A DNA stretch of 64,000 nucleotides, from contig CAZSZO010000004.1 of assembly GCA_964611125.1 (NCBI GenBank), positions 62,001 through 126,000 of the forward strand, given 5' to 3'. A program made the position numbers and the translations under genes. The DNA is from JAEUIX01 sp964611125 (GTDB lineage: Bacteria > Planctomycetota > Phycisphaerae > Phycisphaerales > UBA1924). Below are positions 17,508-24,817 of the stretch, piece by piece (within the stretch, counting starts at the first letter, position 1; each line of letters starts with the position of its first letter). The notes below the pieces were generated by a model. The model worked only from the letters and a program-made list of their open reading frames with translations. It was not told where the DNA came from and ran no database searches.

Positions 17508-18086
17508 ATGGTGTCCTTCCGCGACTACGTCATGGCCGTTGATCGCGTTGAAAAGCTGCTCCGGCGGATCACCGCCGCCCTCGATCGGGCCGGCGTCGGT
17601 TATGCCGTGGTCGGCGGGAACGCCGTCGCCGCGTGGGTTGCTCGGGCCGATCCATCGGCCACCCGAGCGACCAAGGACGTCGATCTCCTGGTCGATCGCG
17701 CCGCGTTCGATCGGGTTGACGACGTCATGCGCCGCGAGGGCCTCGAACGCGTCGACCTGCGCCGGCTGGTGGTCTATCTCGACCCCGCCGAGCCCAGCAA
17801 GCGCGCCGGCGTCCATCTGGTGTGGGCCAACGAACTCCTCCGCCCGAGCTACGCCTGCCCCTCGCCGGATGTCGGCGAGGCGGTCTCCGATCCGCAGGGG
17901 TTTCGCGTCATCGACCTGCCCGCGCTCGTCCGCATGAAGCTCACTTCGTTCCGGGATATCGACCGCGTCCACCTCGGCGACCTCATCGAAGTCGGCCTGC
18001 TCACTCCGTCGGTGCGATCCACACTTCCGCCGGCGCTGCTGCTGCGCCTGGCCCAGATCGAGGCCGACCGCGCCGATGCCGACTGA
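17508..18086 (+). CDS. nucleotidyltransferase-fold protein
   Basis: A 192-residue protein with the MNT/AbiEii-like nucleotidyltransferase core. VVGGNAVAAW (about residues 31-40) is the Gly-rich phosphate-binding turn, and TKDVDLLV (about 54-61) gives the first two acidic metal ligands. The place where the third Asp is often found reads VHLVW, so catalysis may be atypical. The ATG at 17508 has AAGGTGG upstream, better than a GTG at 17496. It starts 32 bases after the E2 gene, and its last 11 bases overlap the next gene. A toxin, a nucleic-acid modifier or an antibiotic-modifying enzyme are all possible; none is shown. Confidence 0.65.
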   Translation: MVSFRDYVMAVDRVEKLLRRITAALDRAGVGYAVVGGNAVAAWVARADPSATRATKDVDLLVDRAAFDRVDDVMRREGLERVDLRRLVVYLDPAEPSKRAGVHLVWANELLRPSYACPSPDVGEAVSDPQGFRVIDLPALVRMKLTSFRDIDRVHLGDLIEVGLLTPSVRSTLPPALLLRLAQIEADRADAD

Positions 18087-19797
18087 ACACGACCCACACC
18101 TCGCCCCCCACGCCAGCCCACCCCCATTCATGGCCCCCGCGTCCGCCACCGCCGCCGCCCTTCCCCCCGAGCTCGCCGGCGCCGAGGTCATCCACACGCC
18201 CTGCTCCACGATCCACCTCACCCCCGGCCACGCGTTCAAAATCAAAAAGCCCGTCAACCTCGGCTACCTCGATTTCACCTCCCTCGCCGCCCGCAAGCAC
18301 GCCTGCGAGGAAGAACTCCGCCTCAACACCGACCTTGCGCCGGGCGTCTATCAGGCCCTCCTCGCCATCGTCCGCCTCCCTGACGGAAGCGCCGCCTTCG
18401 CCCTCCCTGCCGCGATTCCCCCGGGCGCCGAGGTTGTCGACTACGCCCTCCGCATGCGCCGGCTGCCTGACGCGGGCATGCTCTCGGCGATCCTCTCCGA
18501 GCGTGACCCCACAGCCTCTGAACTCGACGCCATCGCCGCCGCACTCGCGGCCTTTCACGCCCGGGCCCCGCGCGGCCACCTCGTCTGCCGGCACGGCGCC
18601 CCGGCCGCCGTTCGCGATGAGGTCCTCACCAACCTCGACCAGCTCGACGCCGCGCTGACCCCGCTCTCCGAGACTCGGGCCTTTCTGCCTCCAGCCCTGC
18701 TGGCGAGGCTGCGGTCCTTCATGCACGATCAGCTCGCCCGCTGGGCCCCGCTGCTCGCGCGCCGCTCCACCCCGGCGCCCCCGGGCATGCCCCGAATCGT
18801 CGACGGCCACGGCGACCTCCACGCCGGCAACATCTGCCTCGACCCCGCCGCCGTCTCGCCGGCCAACCCCATCGGCCTGGTCATCTACGACCGCCTGGAG
18901 TTCCGCGAGGACTTCCGCTGCAAGGATGTCGCCGCCGAGATCGCCTGCCTTGCGTTCTCGCTCGACGCGGCCGGCCATGCCCCCGCCGCCGATCACCTCG
19001 TCGCCCGCTACGCCGCGCTCGCCGCCGATCCTGACCTGCTCCCGCTTCAGCCCCTCTACCGGGCTCACTACGCCGCCGTCCGCGCCAAGGTGCACGCCAT
19101 GCGGGCCGGCCAGCTTGTCGTGTCGCCAAACCGACCGGGCGAAGCCGTCCCCGAGCGGTCCCGCGAAGCCGACGAGGCGGTCCGCTTCGCCCACCTCGCC
19201 GTCGCGTATGCGCTTCCGCCGTGCCTCATCCTCACCTGCGGCCTCCCCGGGAGCGGCAAGTCCGTCGCCGCGCGGGCCCTCCGGCCGCCGCTGCGGGCCG
19301 CCGTGCATCGCGCCGATGAGATTCGCAAGCAGCTCGCCGGGCTCTCGGCGCAGCAGCGTGGCGGCCCCGCCCTCTACACCCCCGAGATGTCCGCCCGCAC
19401 CTACGCCGAGGTTCTCGCCCGCAGCCGGGCCGACCTCTCCGCCGGCCGCTCCCCCATCGCCGACGCCACCTTCCGCTCGCGCTCGCTGCGGGCCCCGTTC
19501 ATCGCCGCCGCGCGCGAGCTCGCGCTGCCGGTGGTCATCGTTCACTGTCGCGCCGACGAAGCCGAAACCCGCCGCCGCCTCGAGGCCCGCGTCGCCGCCG
19601 ACGCCGATGCCTCCGACGCTGACTACGCCGTGTTCGAGGCCATGCGCACCGCCTTCGAGCCCCCGCAGGTTGACGAAGCCCCCGCCGTGGATCTCACGCC
19701 CGGCAGCCCGCTCTTTGCGCTCGTCGCGGGCGTCCTGCTCAGCGCCGCGTCCCAGTCGGCCGCCCCGGCTGACTCGGCTGACTCGGCTACCCCCTGA
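18076..19797 (+). CDS. bifunctional APH-like kinase / P-loop kinase protein
   Basis: A 573-residue protein with two modules. The N-terminal part resembles aminoglycoside phosphotransferases: the catalytic loop is DGHGDLHAGNICL and the metal-site segment YDRLEFREDFRCKDVAAEIA. The C-terminal part is a zeta-toxin/polynucleotide-kinase-like P-loop NTPase with Walker A CGLPGSGKSVAAR at about residue 387, then HRADEIRK. This fusion is a known, mostly uncharacterised bacterial family (COG2187 plus COG0645). Its ATG lies inside the end of the nucleotidyltransferase gene, so the two are translationally coupled. The 3' end overlaps pilT on the opposite strand by 11 bases. Substrate unknown. Confidence 0.8.
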   Translation: MPTEHDPHLAPHASPPPFMAPASATAAALPPELAGAEVIHTPCSTIHLTPGHAFKIKKPVNLGYLDFTSLAARKHACEEELRLNTDLAPGVYQALLAIVRLPDGSAAFALPAAIPPGAEVVDYALRMRRLPDAGMLSAILSERDPTASELDAIAAALAAFHARAPRGHLVCRHGAPAAVRDEVLTNLDQLDAALTPLSETRAFLPPALLARLRSFMHDQLARWAPLLARRSTPAPPGMPRIVDGHGDLHAGNICLDPAAVSPANPIGLVIYDRLEFREDFRCKDVAAEIACLAFSLDAAGHAPAADHLVARYAALAADPDLLPLQPLYRAHYAAVRAKVHAMRAGQLVVSPNRPGEAVPERSREADEAVRFAHLAVAYALPPCLILTCGLPGSGKSVAARALRPPLRAAVHRADEIRKQLAGLSAQQRGGPALYTPEMSARTYAEVLARSRADLSAGRSPIADATFRSRSLRAPFIAAARELALPVVIVHCRADEAETRRRLEARVAADADASDADYAVFEAMRTAFEPPQVDEAPAVDLTPGSPLFALVAGVLLSAASQSAAPADSADSATP

Positions 19798-20908
19798 TCT
19801 TGCCCAACAGGGTCGCGGCCTTGATCTGCACGCCCTTGAGCGCGCTGTCGAGCGTCTCGCGGTTGGGGGCGAATTCCATCGCCGTCCGCACGCTCACCCA
19901 GTCTTTCTGCACCAGCTCCGTCAGCGACTGCGTGAAGCTCCGCATCCCTTCAGCGGAATGGGCCCCGATGATGGCCGGGAAGTCTTCTTCCTCCCCGGCC
20001 CGGATCTTCTCCCGCACCGTGGGGTTGTTGATCAGCACCTCCGTCGCCGGCACCGTCTTCACCACGAAGTTCTCCACCGCCGGCAGCAGTCGCTGGGCGC
20101 AGATCGCCTTCAGCGAGCTCGCCAGCGCGCTCCGGATGAAGTCATGCTCGTTGGTCGGGAAGAACTCGAGGATCCGCTTGAAGCTCTGCGTCGTGTCCGA
20201 CGTGTGCATGCTTGCGAACACCAGGTGCCCCGTCTCCGCCGCCTGGATCGCCGCCAGCACCGTGTCGTGGTCGCGCATCTCGCCGATGAACACCACGTCC
20301 GGGTCCTGCCGCACCACGTACCGCAGGGCCGAGCGATAGTCCACCACGTCGATCCCCAGCTCCCGCTGGCTCACGATCGACTTCACCGGCACAAAGCGAT
20401 ACTCCACCGGGTCCTCGATGGTGATGATGTGGCACGCCTGCGTCTGATTGATGTGCTGAATCATGCACGCCAGCGTCGTGCTCTTGCCGCTGCCCGTCAC
20501 CCCCACCACCAGGATCAGTCCTTCGTTGGTCTCTTCGGAGAGCTTCCCGTACACCGGCGGCAGGTGCAGGCTCTCAAAGGTCGGAATATCCGCCTTCACC
20601 CGCCGGATCGCCGCCGCCACATGCCCGCCGCTGCGGAACATGTTCACCCGGAACCGGTCCCCCTCCCCGTTGTAGCACGCAAAGTCCAGATCCCCCCGCT
20701 CGGCGAACTTCGGCACGAGCGCCGCCGGCACGATCGGGTCCAGCAGATGGTCCGCCTCTTCTTCCGACAGCGGCTCCATCTGAAGCGCCTTCAGCAGCCC
20801 GCCGACACGGTAATACGGCGGCGAGCCCACCTTGATGTGCAGGTCCGACGCGCCGACCTTCTTCATGCCCAGTAGCAGTTTGTGAATCGACACGTGTCCG
20901 CTGATCAT
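19787..20908 (-). CDS. pilT: type IV pilus retraction ATPase PilT
   Basis: A secretion ATPase of 373 residues that drives pilus retraction and twitching. GASDLHIKVG near the N-terminus, Walker A VGVTGSGKSTT at about residue 130, the Asp box (ITIEDPVEYRF), Walker B-like VVFIGEMRD and the His box (ASMHTSD) are present. The C-terminal AIIGAHSAEGMRSF segment corresponds to the PilT AIRNLIRE region but is diverged. The only other pilus-related gene nearby is the prepilin-like protein at 21.8 kb. The ATG is at 20908, preceded by a GGGGGT-like site. Confidence 0.93.
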   Translation of the reverse strand: MISGHVSIHKLLLGMKKVGASDLHIKVGSPPYYRVGGLLKALQMEPLSEEEADHLLDPIVPAALVPKFAERGDLDFACYNGEGDRFRVNMFRSGGHVAAAIRRVKADIPTFESLHLPPVYGKLSEETNEGLILVVGVTGSGKSTTLACMIQHINQTQACHIITIEDPVEYRFVPVKSIVSQRELGIDVVDYRSALRYVVRQDPDVVFIGEMRDHDTVLAAIQAAETGHLVFASMHTSDTTQSFKRILEFFPTNEHDFIRSALASSLKAICAQRLLPAVENFVVKTVPATEVLINNPTVREKIRAGEEEDFPAIIGAHSAEGMRSFTQSLTELVQKDWVSVRTAMEFAPNRETLDSALKGVQIKAATLLGKIRG

Positions 20909-21041
20909 GGCGACCCCCAGTTGTGATGCCCACCGGCCCCAACAGACCGGCCGGCCCCCCCGCCCCCCCGGCTCTCCCTGTCAGTCTACCTGACCCCGCC
21001 GCCGGAACCCGCTCTCCCGCTCTCCCAACAATTCCCCCGGC

Positions 21042-21638
21042 ATGGACCTCCTCTACTCCATCCCGGTCGGTGTCGCCCTGGCCGCGGCGTGCGGCCTGCG
21101 AGTCTTCCTCCCGCTGCTGGTCCTCAGCCTCGCCGCCCGCGCTGGCATCGTCGACCCGGGGCCCGGTCTGGCCTGGGTTGGCTCCTCAGGCGCCTTGGCT
21201 GCGCTGGCCGTCATGGCCCTCACCGAGATCGCGGCGTACTACGTCCCCTGGGTTGATAATGCCCTGGATGTCATCGCCACCCCGCTGGCGACCGCTGCCG
21301 GGGCCTTCGCGGCGGCGTGCACGATGCTCCCCCATGATCAGGGTGTGCACTTCTCGTCGTCGCTGGCCGCGATGCTCTCTGGGGCTGGCGTCGCAGGGGT
21401 TACCCAGCTTTCCACGGTGTCGCTCCGGGCCGCGTCCACGGCGACCACCGGCGGGCTGGCCAACTGGATCGTCGCGACGCTTGAGAACGTCGGCGCCGGG
21501 CTGCTGGCGGTGATTACGCTGCTGGCCCCGGTTCTGGGCGTCCTGCTGCTGGTGCTGGGAGCCTATCTTGGTTGGCGTTGGTTCGGGCCGCGTGTAAAAT
21601 CGGTCACGAAACCGATGACCCGCTCGCAAGCTGCCTAA
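21042..21638 (+). CDS. DUF4126 membrane protein
   Basis: A 198-residue protein with about four to five hydrophobic segments, starting IPVGVALAAACGLRVFLPLLVL. It contains the TEIAAYYVPWVDNALDVIATP segment that marks the DUF4126 family. The alanine- and glycine-rich helices suggest a channel or scaffold in the inner membrane, but no function is established for the family. It is the first gene after the divergent pilT and stands upstream of the prepilin-like gene. No ribosome site is clear before the ATG. Confidence 0.82.
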   Translation: MDLLYSIPVGVALAAACGLRVFLPLLVLSLAARAGIVDPGPGLAWVGSSGALAALAVMALTEIAAYYVPWVDNALDVIATPLATAAGAFAAACTMLPHDQGVHFSSSLAAMLSGAGVAGVTQLSTVSLRAASTATTGGLANWIVATLENVGAGLLAVITLLAPVLGVLLLVLGAYLGWRWFGPRVKSVTKPMTRSQAA

Positions 21639-21704
21639 TCGCGCTGGCCGATCGAGAATTGTGGAACTTATCCACCCCTGCTGGCGAATCCTGCCGGTAC
21701 GTGG

Positions 21705-21710
21705 TAGAGT
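21705..21710 (+). promoter_or_regulatory. extended -10 TGGTAGAGT for the prepilin-like gene
   Basis: TAGAGT is preceded by TGG, an extended -10 pattern, and is followed by GCCCACTCC, the same nine bases found after the -10 of the secreted-protein gene at 22994. It predicts a leader of about 70 bases. Confidence 0.45.
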
Positions 21711-21787
21711 TTCTTTGCCCACTCCCCGTGTTCTGCGGGTTGAGTTCGGGCGTGCCTGAGGTTTCGTTCCCAATACAGGAGCGTTCA

Positions 21788-22879
21788 ATGCGTCCATTCC
21801 GTCCGTCGTCGCCACGTCGTGTGCTCCCGGCGTTTACGCTGGTTGAGCTGCTCGTGGTCATCGCCATCATCGCCCTTCTGGTGGCGATCCTGCTGCCGAG
21901 CTTGGCGGAAGCCCGTCGGGCCGCCCGTCAGGCCCTGAACGTGTCGAACCAGAAGCAGCTGGCCACCGGCTCGTACAACTACGGCGGTGACTACAAGGAC
22001 GGCATCGTGTCGTTCTCGTGGGGCCGGGGCAAGGCCTTCCCGCTCACGACCGGCCCTGGCACCATCACGCCATACACCCCACCCGACGACCTCTCCGGCG
22101 CGGCTCGGCAGGCCATTGACATCATCCGTCGGCGGGCTGCCCCGGAGAACGCGACCTGCCAGACGAACCTGGACAACTGGATTCCCCATCCCACTTACAC
22201 GCACCTGGTCATGATGGACTTCCTCGCGGCCCGCATGCCCGAGCCGATGATCCTGTCGCCGGAAGACCGTTTCCGCGCTCAGGTGGCGGACGACTACCGC
22301 CGCTCGGCGCCCAACACCCGCCAGTTCACCGATGCCTTTCCGGGCAATCACGACGAGGCTCGGGAAACCTGGCCCTACAGCAGCAGCTACCAGTTCACCC
22401 CGGCTGGCTACACGCCCAATCGCCGAACGACTGACGGTGGCTCCCTGACCGCGGCTGAAAACGACCAGATCTACTACAGGTACGCTCCGGGTTCGAGCAA
22501 CAAGTACAAGCTCGGCCGCCGCAACCTGTCTGAAGTGCGCAACCCCGCCAACAAGGTGCTGCTGATGGAGGACATCGGCCGGCACGTCGGCAAGAAGGAG
22601 ATGCCTTTCATCCACCGGGGCGCGGTTATCACGGTTGGCTGCTATGACGGTAACGTCCGCACCGTTCGCACCACTGACACCAACACGGGCGGCTATGCCC
22701 TGTCAAACGGTACATATCTGCCCGTCGAGCTCACCTGGTCGCCCCGCCTACTCTGGGGCTACTGCCCATGGCCTGACGGGGGTACTCCCCCTGCGCTTCC
22801 TGGCGGAATTCGGTGGACGTTCGATGGCCTCAATGGCGTTGACTTCGGCCTGAAGCAGGCCCAGGGCCCGCAGCGGTAA
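21788..22879 (+). CDS. prepilin-type N-terminal cleavage protein (planctomycete type)
   Basis: A 363-residue exported protein with a 15-residue basic leader ending in Pro-Ala, followed by FTLVELLVVIAIIALLVAIL, the class III prepilin helix. The Glu at +5 is present; the -1 residue is Ala rather than the usual Gly, as is frequent in planctomycete paralogues. The globular part contains HRGAVITVGCYDGNVRTV near the end, like the H-X-DG region of planctomycete pseudopilins. The ATG at 21788 has AGGAG upstream; longer in-frame starts inside the DUF4126 gene are rejected. The last dozen residues (DFGLKQAQGPQR) are encoded by a repeat element shared with an intergenic site at 24441. Confidence 0.85.
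   Translation: MRPFRPSSPRRVLPAFTLVELLVVIAIIALLVAILLPSLAEARRAARQALNVSNQKQLATGSYNYGGDYKDGIVSFSWGRGKAFPLTTGPGTITPYTPPDDLSGAARQAIDIIRRRAAPENATCQTNLDNWIPHPTYTHLVMMDFLAARMPEPMILSPEDRFRAQVADDYRRSAPNTRQFTDAFPGNHDEARETWPYSSSYQFTPAGYTPNRRTTDGGSLTAAENDQIYYRYAPGSSNKYKLGRRNLSEVRNPANKVLLMEDIGRHVGKKEMPFIHRGAVITVGCYDGNVRTVRTTDTNTGGYALSNGTYLPVELTWSPRLLWGYCPWPDGGTPPALPGGIRWTFDGLNGVDFGLKQAQGPQR
22841..22879 (+). repeat. 39-bp repeat, copy 1 (inside the prepilin-like gene end)
   Basis: Matches 24441-24479 at 37 of 39 bases. It supplies the last codons and the TAA stop of the prepilin-like gene and is followed within about 21 bases by a strong terminator. The core GGCCCAGGGCCCGC is partly self-complementary. Confidence 0.85.
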
Positions 22880-22900
22880 TCCCCGGCGTAGGTTTTGTTA

Positions 22901-22928
22901 GGGCCCCGTTCAGGGGCCCCTTTTTTTT
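22901..22928 (+). terminator. intrinsic terminator after the prepilin-like gene
   Basis: The stem GGGCCCC/GGGGCCC (22901-22907 with 22913-22919) with a five-base loop is followed by eight T residues. Confidence 0.92.
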
Positions 22929-22937
22929 GACCTGGGG

Positions 22938-22967
22938 TTGACGCCTGTGGCGAGGACGTGTTAGAGT
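22938..22967 (+). promoter_or_regulatory. promoter of the secreted propeller-like protein gene
   Basis: TTGACG (22938-22943), an 18-base spacer, and TAGAGT (22962-22967) preceded by TGT form a recognisable sigma-70-like promoter. GCCCACTCC follows, as it does downstream of the prepilin-like -10 box. Confidence 0.6.
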
Positions 22968-22993
22968 CGGCTGCCCACTCCGGAGACGCCAAG

Positions 22994-24421
22994 ATGCGAT
23001 TGTCTCACAGAAGCGTTCTTGCTTGTTCTTGTTTGTCCGTGCTGTCGCCCACGACGTCGATTGCGCAAGTCCATTGGGATCCCGTTTTTGGTCGCGGGGC
23101 GCGAGGAGTGGACGGCTTCCTCTTCAACGGGCTTTACCAAAATCAAGTGACTCGGCTTCGGAACTTCGGGCCCGACCTTCTCATAGCCGGTTCGTTTCAG
23201 TCCACATACGGAAGTCCGTCGCGGGTAATGTGCGAATCGGTTGCGCGAGTATCGCCTGGGAGCGGGACCGACGACGTTGTTTTTTCGCCTCTCGGATCTG
23301 GTCTGGTATCAGATACCGGGAGTTTCGTTCGAGAGGCGATCGTCAGCGATATGGAAGTCTTGGAGCAGGCTGCTTGGTTTGTGGGCGACTTCACAAATGC
23401 TGGTGGACATGCTGCGTTTGGGGGCCTTGCCCGATGGCGTGAGGCCACGGGTTGGGATGTGCCGTCGCAGGGGCTTCCAACGGGGTTTTCAGCCAGAGCA
23501 CTCGGTATCTTCATGAATGAGCTTTACTTGGTGGTGGAAGATGGGTCGATCACCGGCTCGTGCAACGATTTTGTTTACAAGTGGAACTCCTTTGCGGCGA
23601 ATTGGTCGCCAATCGGTTCGGCGATCGACGCTGACCGGGTACCTGCGACCGGCTTCCCAGACTTCGCGTCAACACCGATCATCATTAGTGGTGTTCCGCG
23701 CCTGGTCGTCGGTGGGGACCTGTGCGGTGTTTCAACTAATCGCGCGCTTGCATTGATCGACAACGCATGGCAACCGATCGGCGGACCTGGAGATCGCGTT
23801 GGTCCAGTTCATTCGTGGTTCACTGCGACTCAGTTTGAGGAGATGTCCTTTTTCGGCGGCCTGCAGGTATCGTCGGGGCAGGGTGCTCCAAATCTGGGCC
23901 CGCTTTCCGTCTACGGACTGGGCCAAGCGTCGAATGGCTGGGGCAGAGCTCCCTCGGCCAATCCATTGGCGATGAACCCCATACTAGTTACTTCTGTGCT
24001 TGATTCTTGTGGGTCTGTATCTATGTACGTCGGCGGAACATCTAACGAGGATCAGGCGCTGCTCCGATTGGTCGAGCCGACTGCCACCGTGTTCGCGGTT
24101 GCTGTCGAGTCGGCGCTTCCTCTGGACAATCGCATTCTCGGCACTGTACGGGACGTGGTAACGTGGCGCGGCGACCTGTACGTTGCTGGAAGGGCGATGA
24201 CAATCAATGGATGTCTCCATAACGGAATTGCCCGCGCGCGGTGCAACCCGCCGAGCTTCCAGATCAACGACTTTAATAGGGACGGTCTCGTCGATCCGGA
24301 CGATCTATCGGATTTCATCTCCTTGTTTTTCGGCGGCAGCCTCGACCCATCCCTGGACATTGACCAGAACTGCCAAGTCGATCCCGATGATCTCTCCACA
24401 TTCATTAGTCTGTTTTTCTAA
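22994..24421 (+). CDS. secreted propeller-like protein with C-terminal dockerin-like tag
   Basis: A 475-residue protein with a signal peptide (LACSCLSVLSPTTSIAQ). The body has about five diverged repeats of the form L-x-V-x-G-x-F/D (LLIAGSF, WFVGDFTNAGG, LVVGGDL, MYVGGTS, LYVAGRA), which suggests a beta-propeller. Residues 422-475 contain two EF-hand-like motifs, each with VDPDDLS-x-FISLFF, the dockerin-like tag also found in the protein at 29040-32156. The ATG at 22994 has GGAG nine bases upstream. The third codon positions are clearly richer in A and T than those of the neighbours, so recent arrival or relaxed selection is possible. Function unknown. Confidence 0.78.
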   Translation: MRLSHRSVLACSCLSVLSPTTSIAQVHWDPVFGRGARGVDGFLFNGLYQNQVTRLRNFGPDLLIAGSFQSTYGSPSRVMCESVARVSPGSGTDDVVFSPLGSGLVSDTGSFVREAIVSDMEVLEQAAWFVGDFTNAGGHAAFGGLARWREATGWDVPSQGLPTGFSARALGIFMNELYLVVEDGSITGSCNDFVYKWNSFAANWSPIGSAIDADRVPATGFPDFASTPIIISGVPRLVVGGDLCGVSTNRALALIDNAWQPIGGPGDRVGPVHSWFTATQFEEMSFFGGLQVSSGQGAPNLGPLSVYGLGQASNGWGRAPSANPLAMNPILVTSVLDSCGSVSMYVGGTSNEDQALLRLVEPTATVFAVAVESALPLDNRILGTVRDVVTWRGDLYVAGRAMTINGCLHNGIARARCNPPSFQINDFNRDGLVDPDDLSDFISLFFGGSLDPSLDIDQNCQVDPDDLSTFISLFF

Positions 24422-24440
24422 GCGTTCTTGTAGAGTTGCC

Positions 24441-24479
24441 GACTTCGGCCTGCGGCAGGCCCAGGGCCCGCAGCGGTAA
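24441..24479 (+). repeat. 39-bp repeat, copy 2 (intergenic)
   Basis: Second copy of the element at 22841-22879, here outside a gene, 19 bases after the stop codon. The two differences restore CTGCGG, which can pair with CCGCAG at the other end of the element. It too is followed by a terminator hairpin, about 34 bases on. Confidence 0.85.
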
Positions 24480-24510
24480 GAACGGCTCCTCTCAACAAGC
24501 CATCTCGCCC

Positions 24511-24537
24511 AAAGGGGTCCCAAAGGGACCCCTTTTT
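24511..24537 (+). terminator. intrinsic terminator after the secreted propeller-like protein
   Basis: Stem GGGGTCCC/GGGACCCC (24514-24521 with 24525-24532), three-base loop, then five T residues. Confidence 0.9.
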
Positions 24538-24805
24538 CAATCCTGCAGGCCGCCAGTAAGTTCCGTCGGCTGCGACGAACTCAGTCGCCTGCGCCAGTCA
24601 TCGTGAGGTCCCTGGCGCTCGGGGTCAGAGGGGCGCCGAGATCGTCGCCGGACCGACAATGTCGGTGGCACGGGTCGTCGATCCGACGAACTCGGGGGCG
24701 CCGCCCGGTCGGTAGGGGTTCTCTCTGAACGACTTGGCTGACCGAAGGCGTCCCCGGTCCCCCGTTTTCTTAACCTCCACTCCTTTACGATTCGTCGGCC
24801 CAATC
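24538..24805. other. intergenic region before the aminotransferase
   Basis: About 270 bases with short repeated GACGAACTC words and small inverted repeats such as CCGACAATGTCGG. Short open frames here lack ribosome sites and coding character. No riboswitch, tRNA or known element was recognised. Confidence 0.4.
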
Positions 24806-24811
24806 TACACT
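24806..24811 (+). promoter_or_regulatory. -10-like TACACT, six bases before the aminotransferase GTG
   Basis: The position relative to GTG at 24818 repeats the six-base spacing seen at atpZ and other genes. It supports both the start choice and a leaderless message. Confidence 0.5.
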
Positions 24812-24817
24812 TCCCTT

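Noticed and set aside
17508..18086. Classic AbiEi/AbiEii phage-defence pair
   Set aside because: No AbiEi-like winged-helix antitoxin is beside it, and the coupled partner is a kinase instead.
22841..24479. Composite transposon bounded by the 39-bp repeats
   Set aside because: Repeats are direct, no transposase lies between, and no target duplication is visible.
24537..24803. 88-residue minus-strand frame in the gap before the aminotransferase
   Set aside because: Arg/Ser/Pro-rich with no ribosome site or coding bias.
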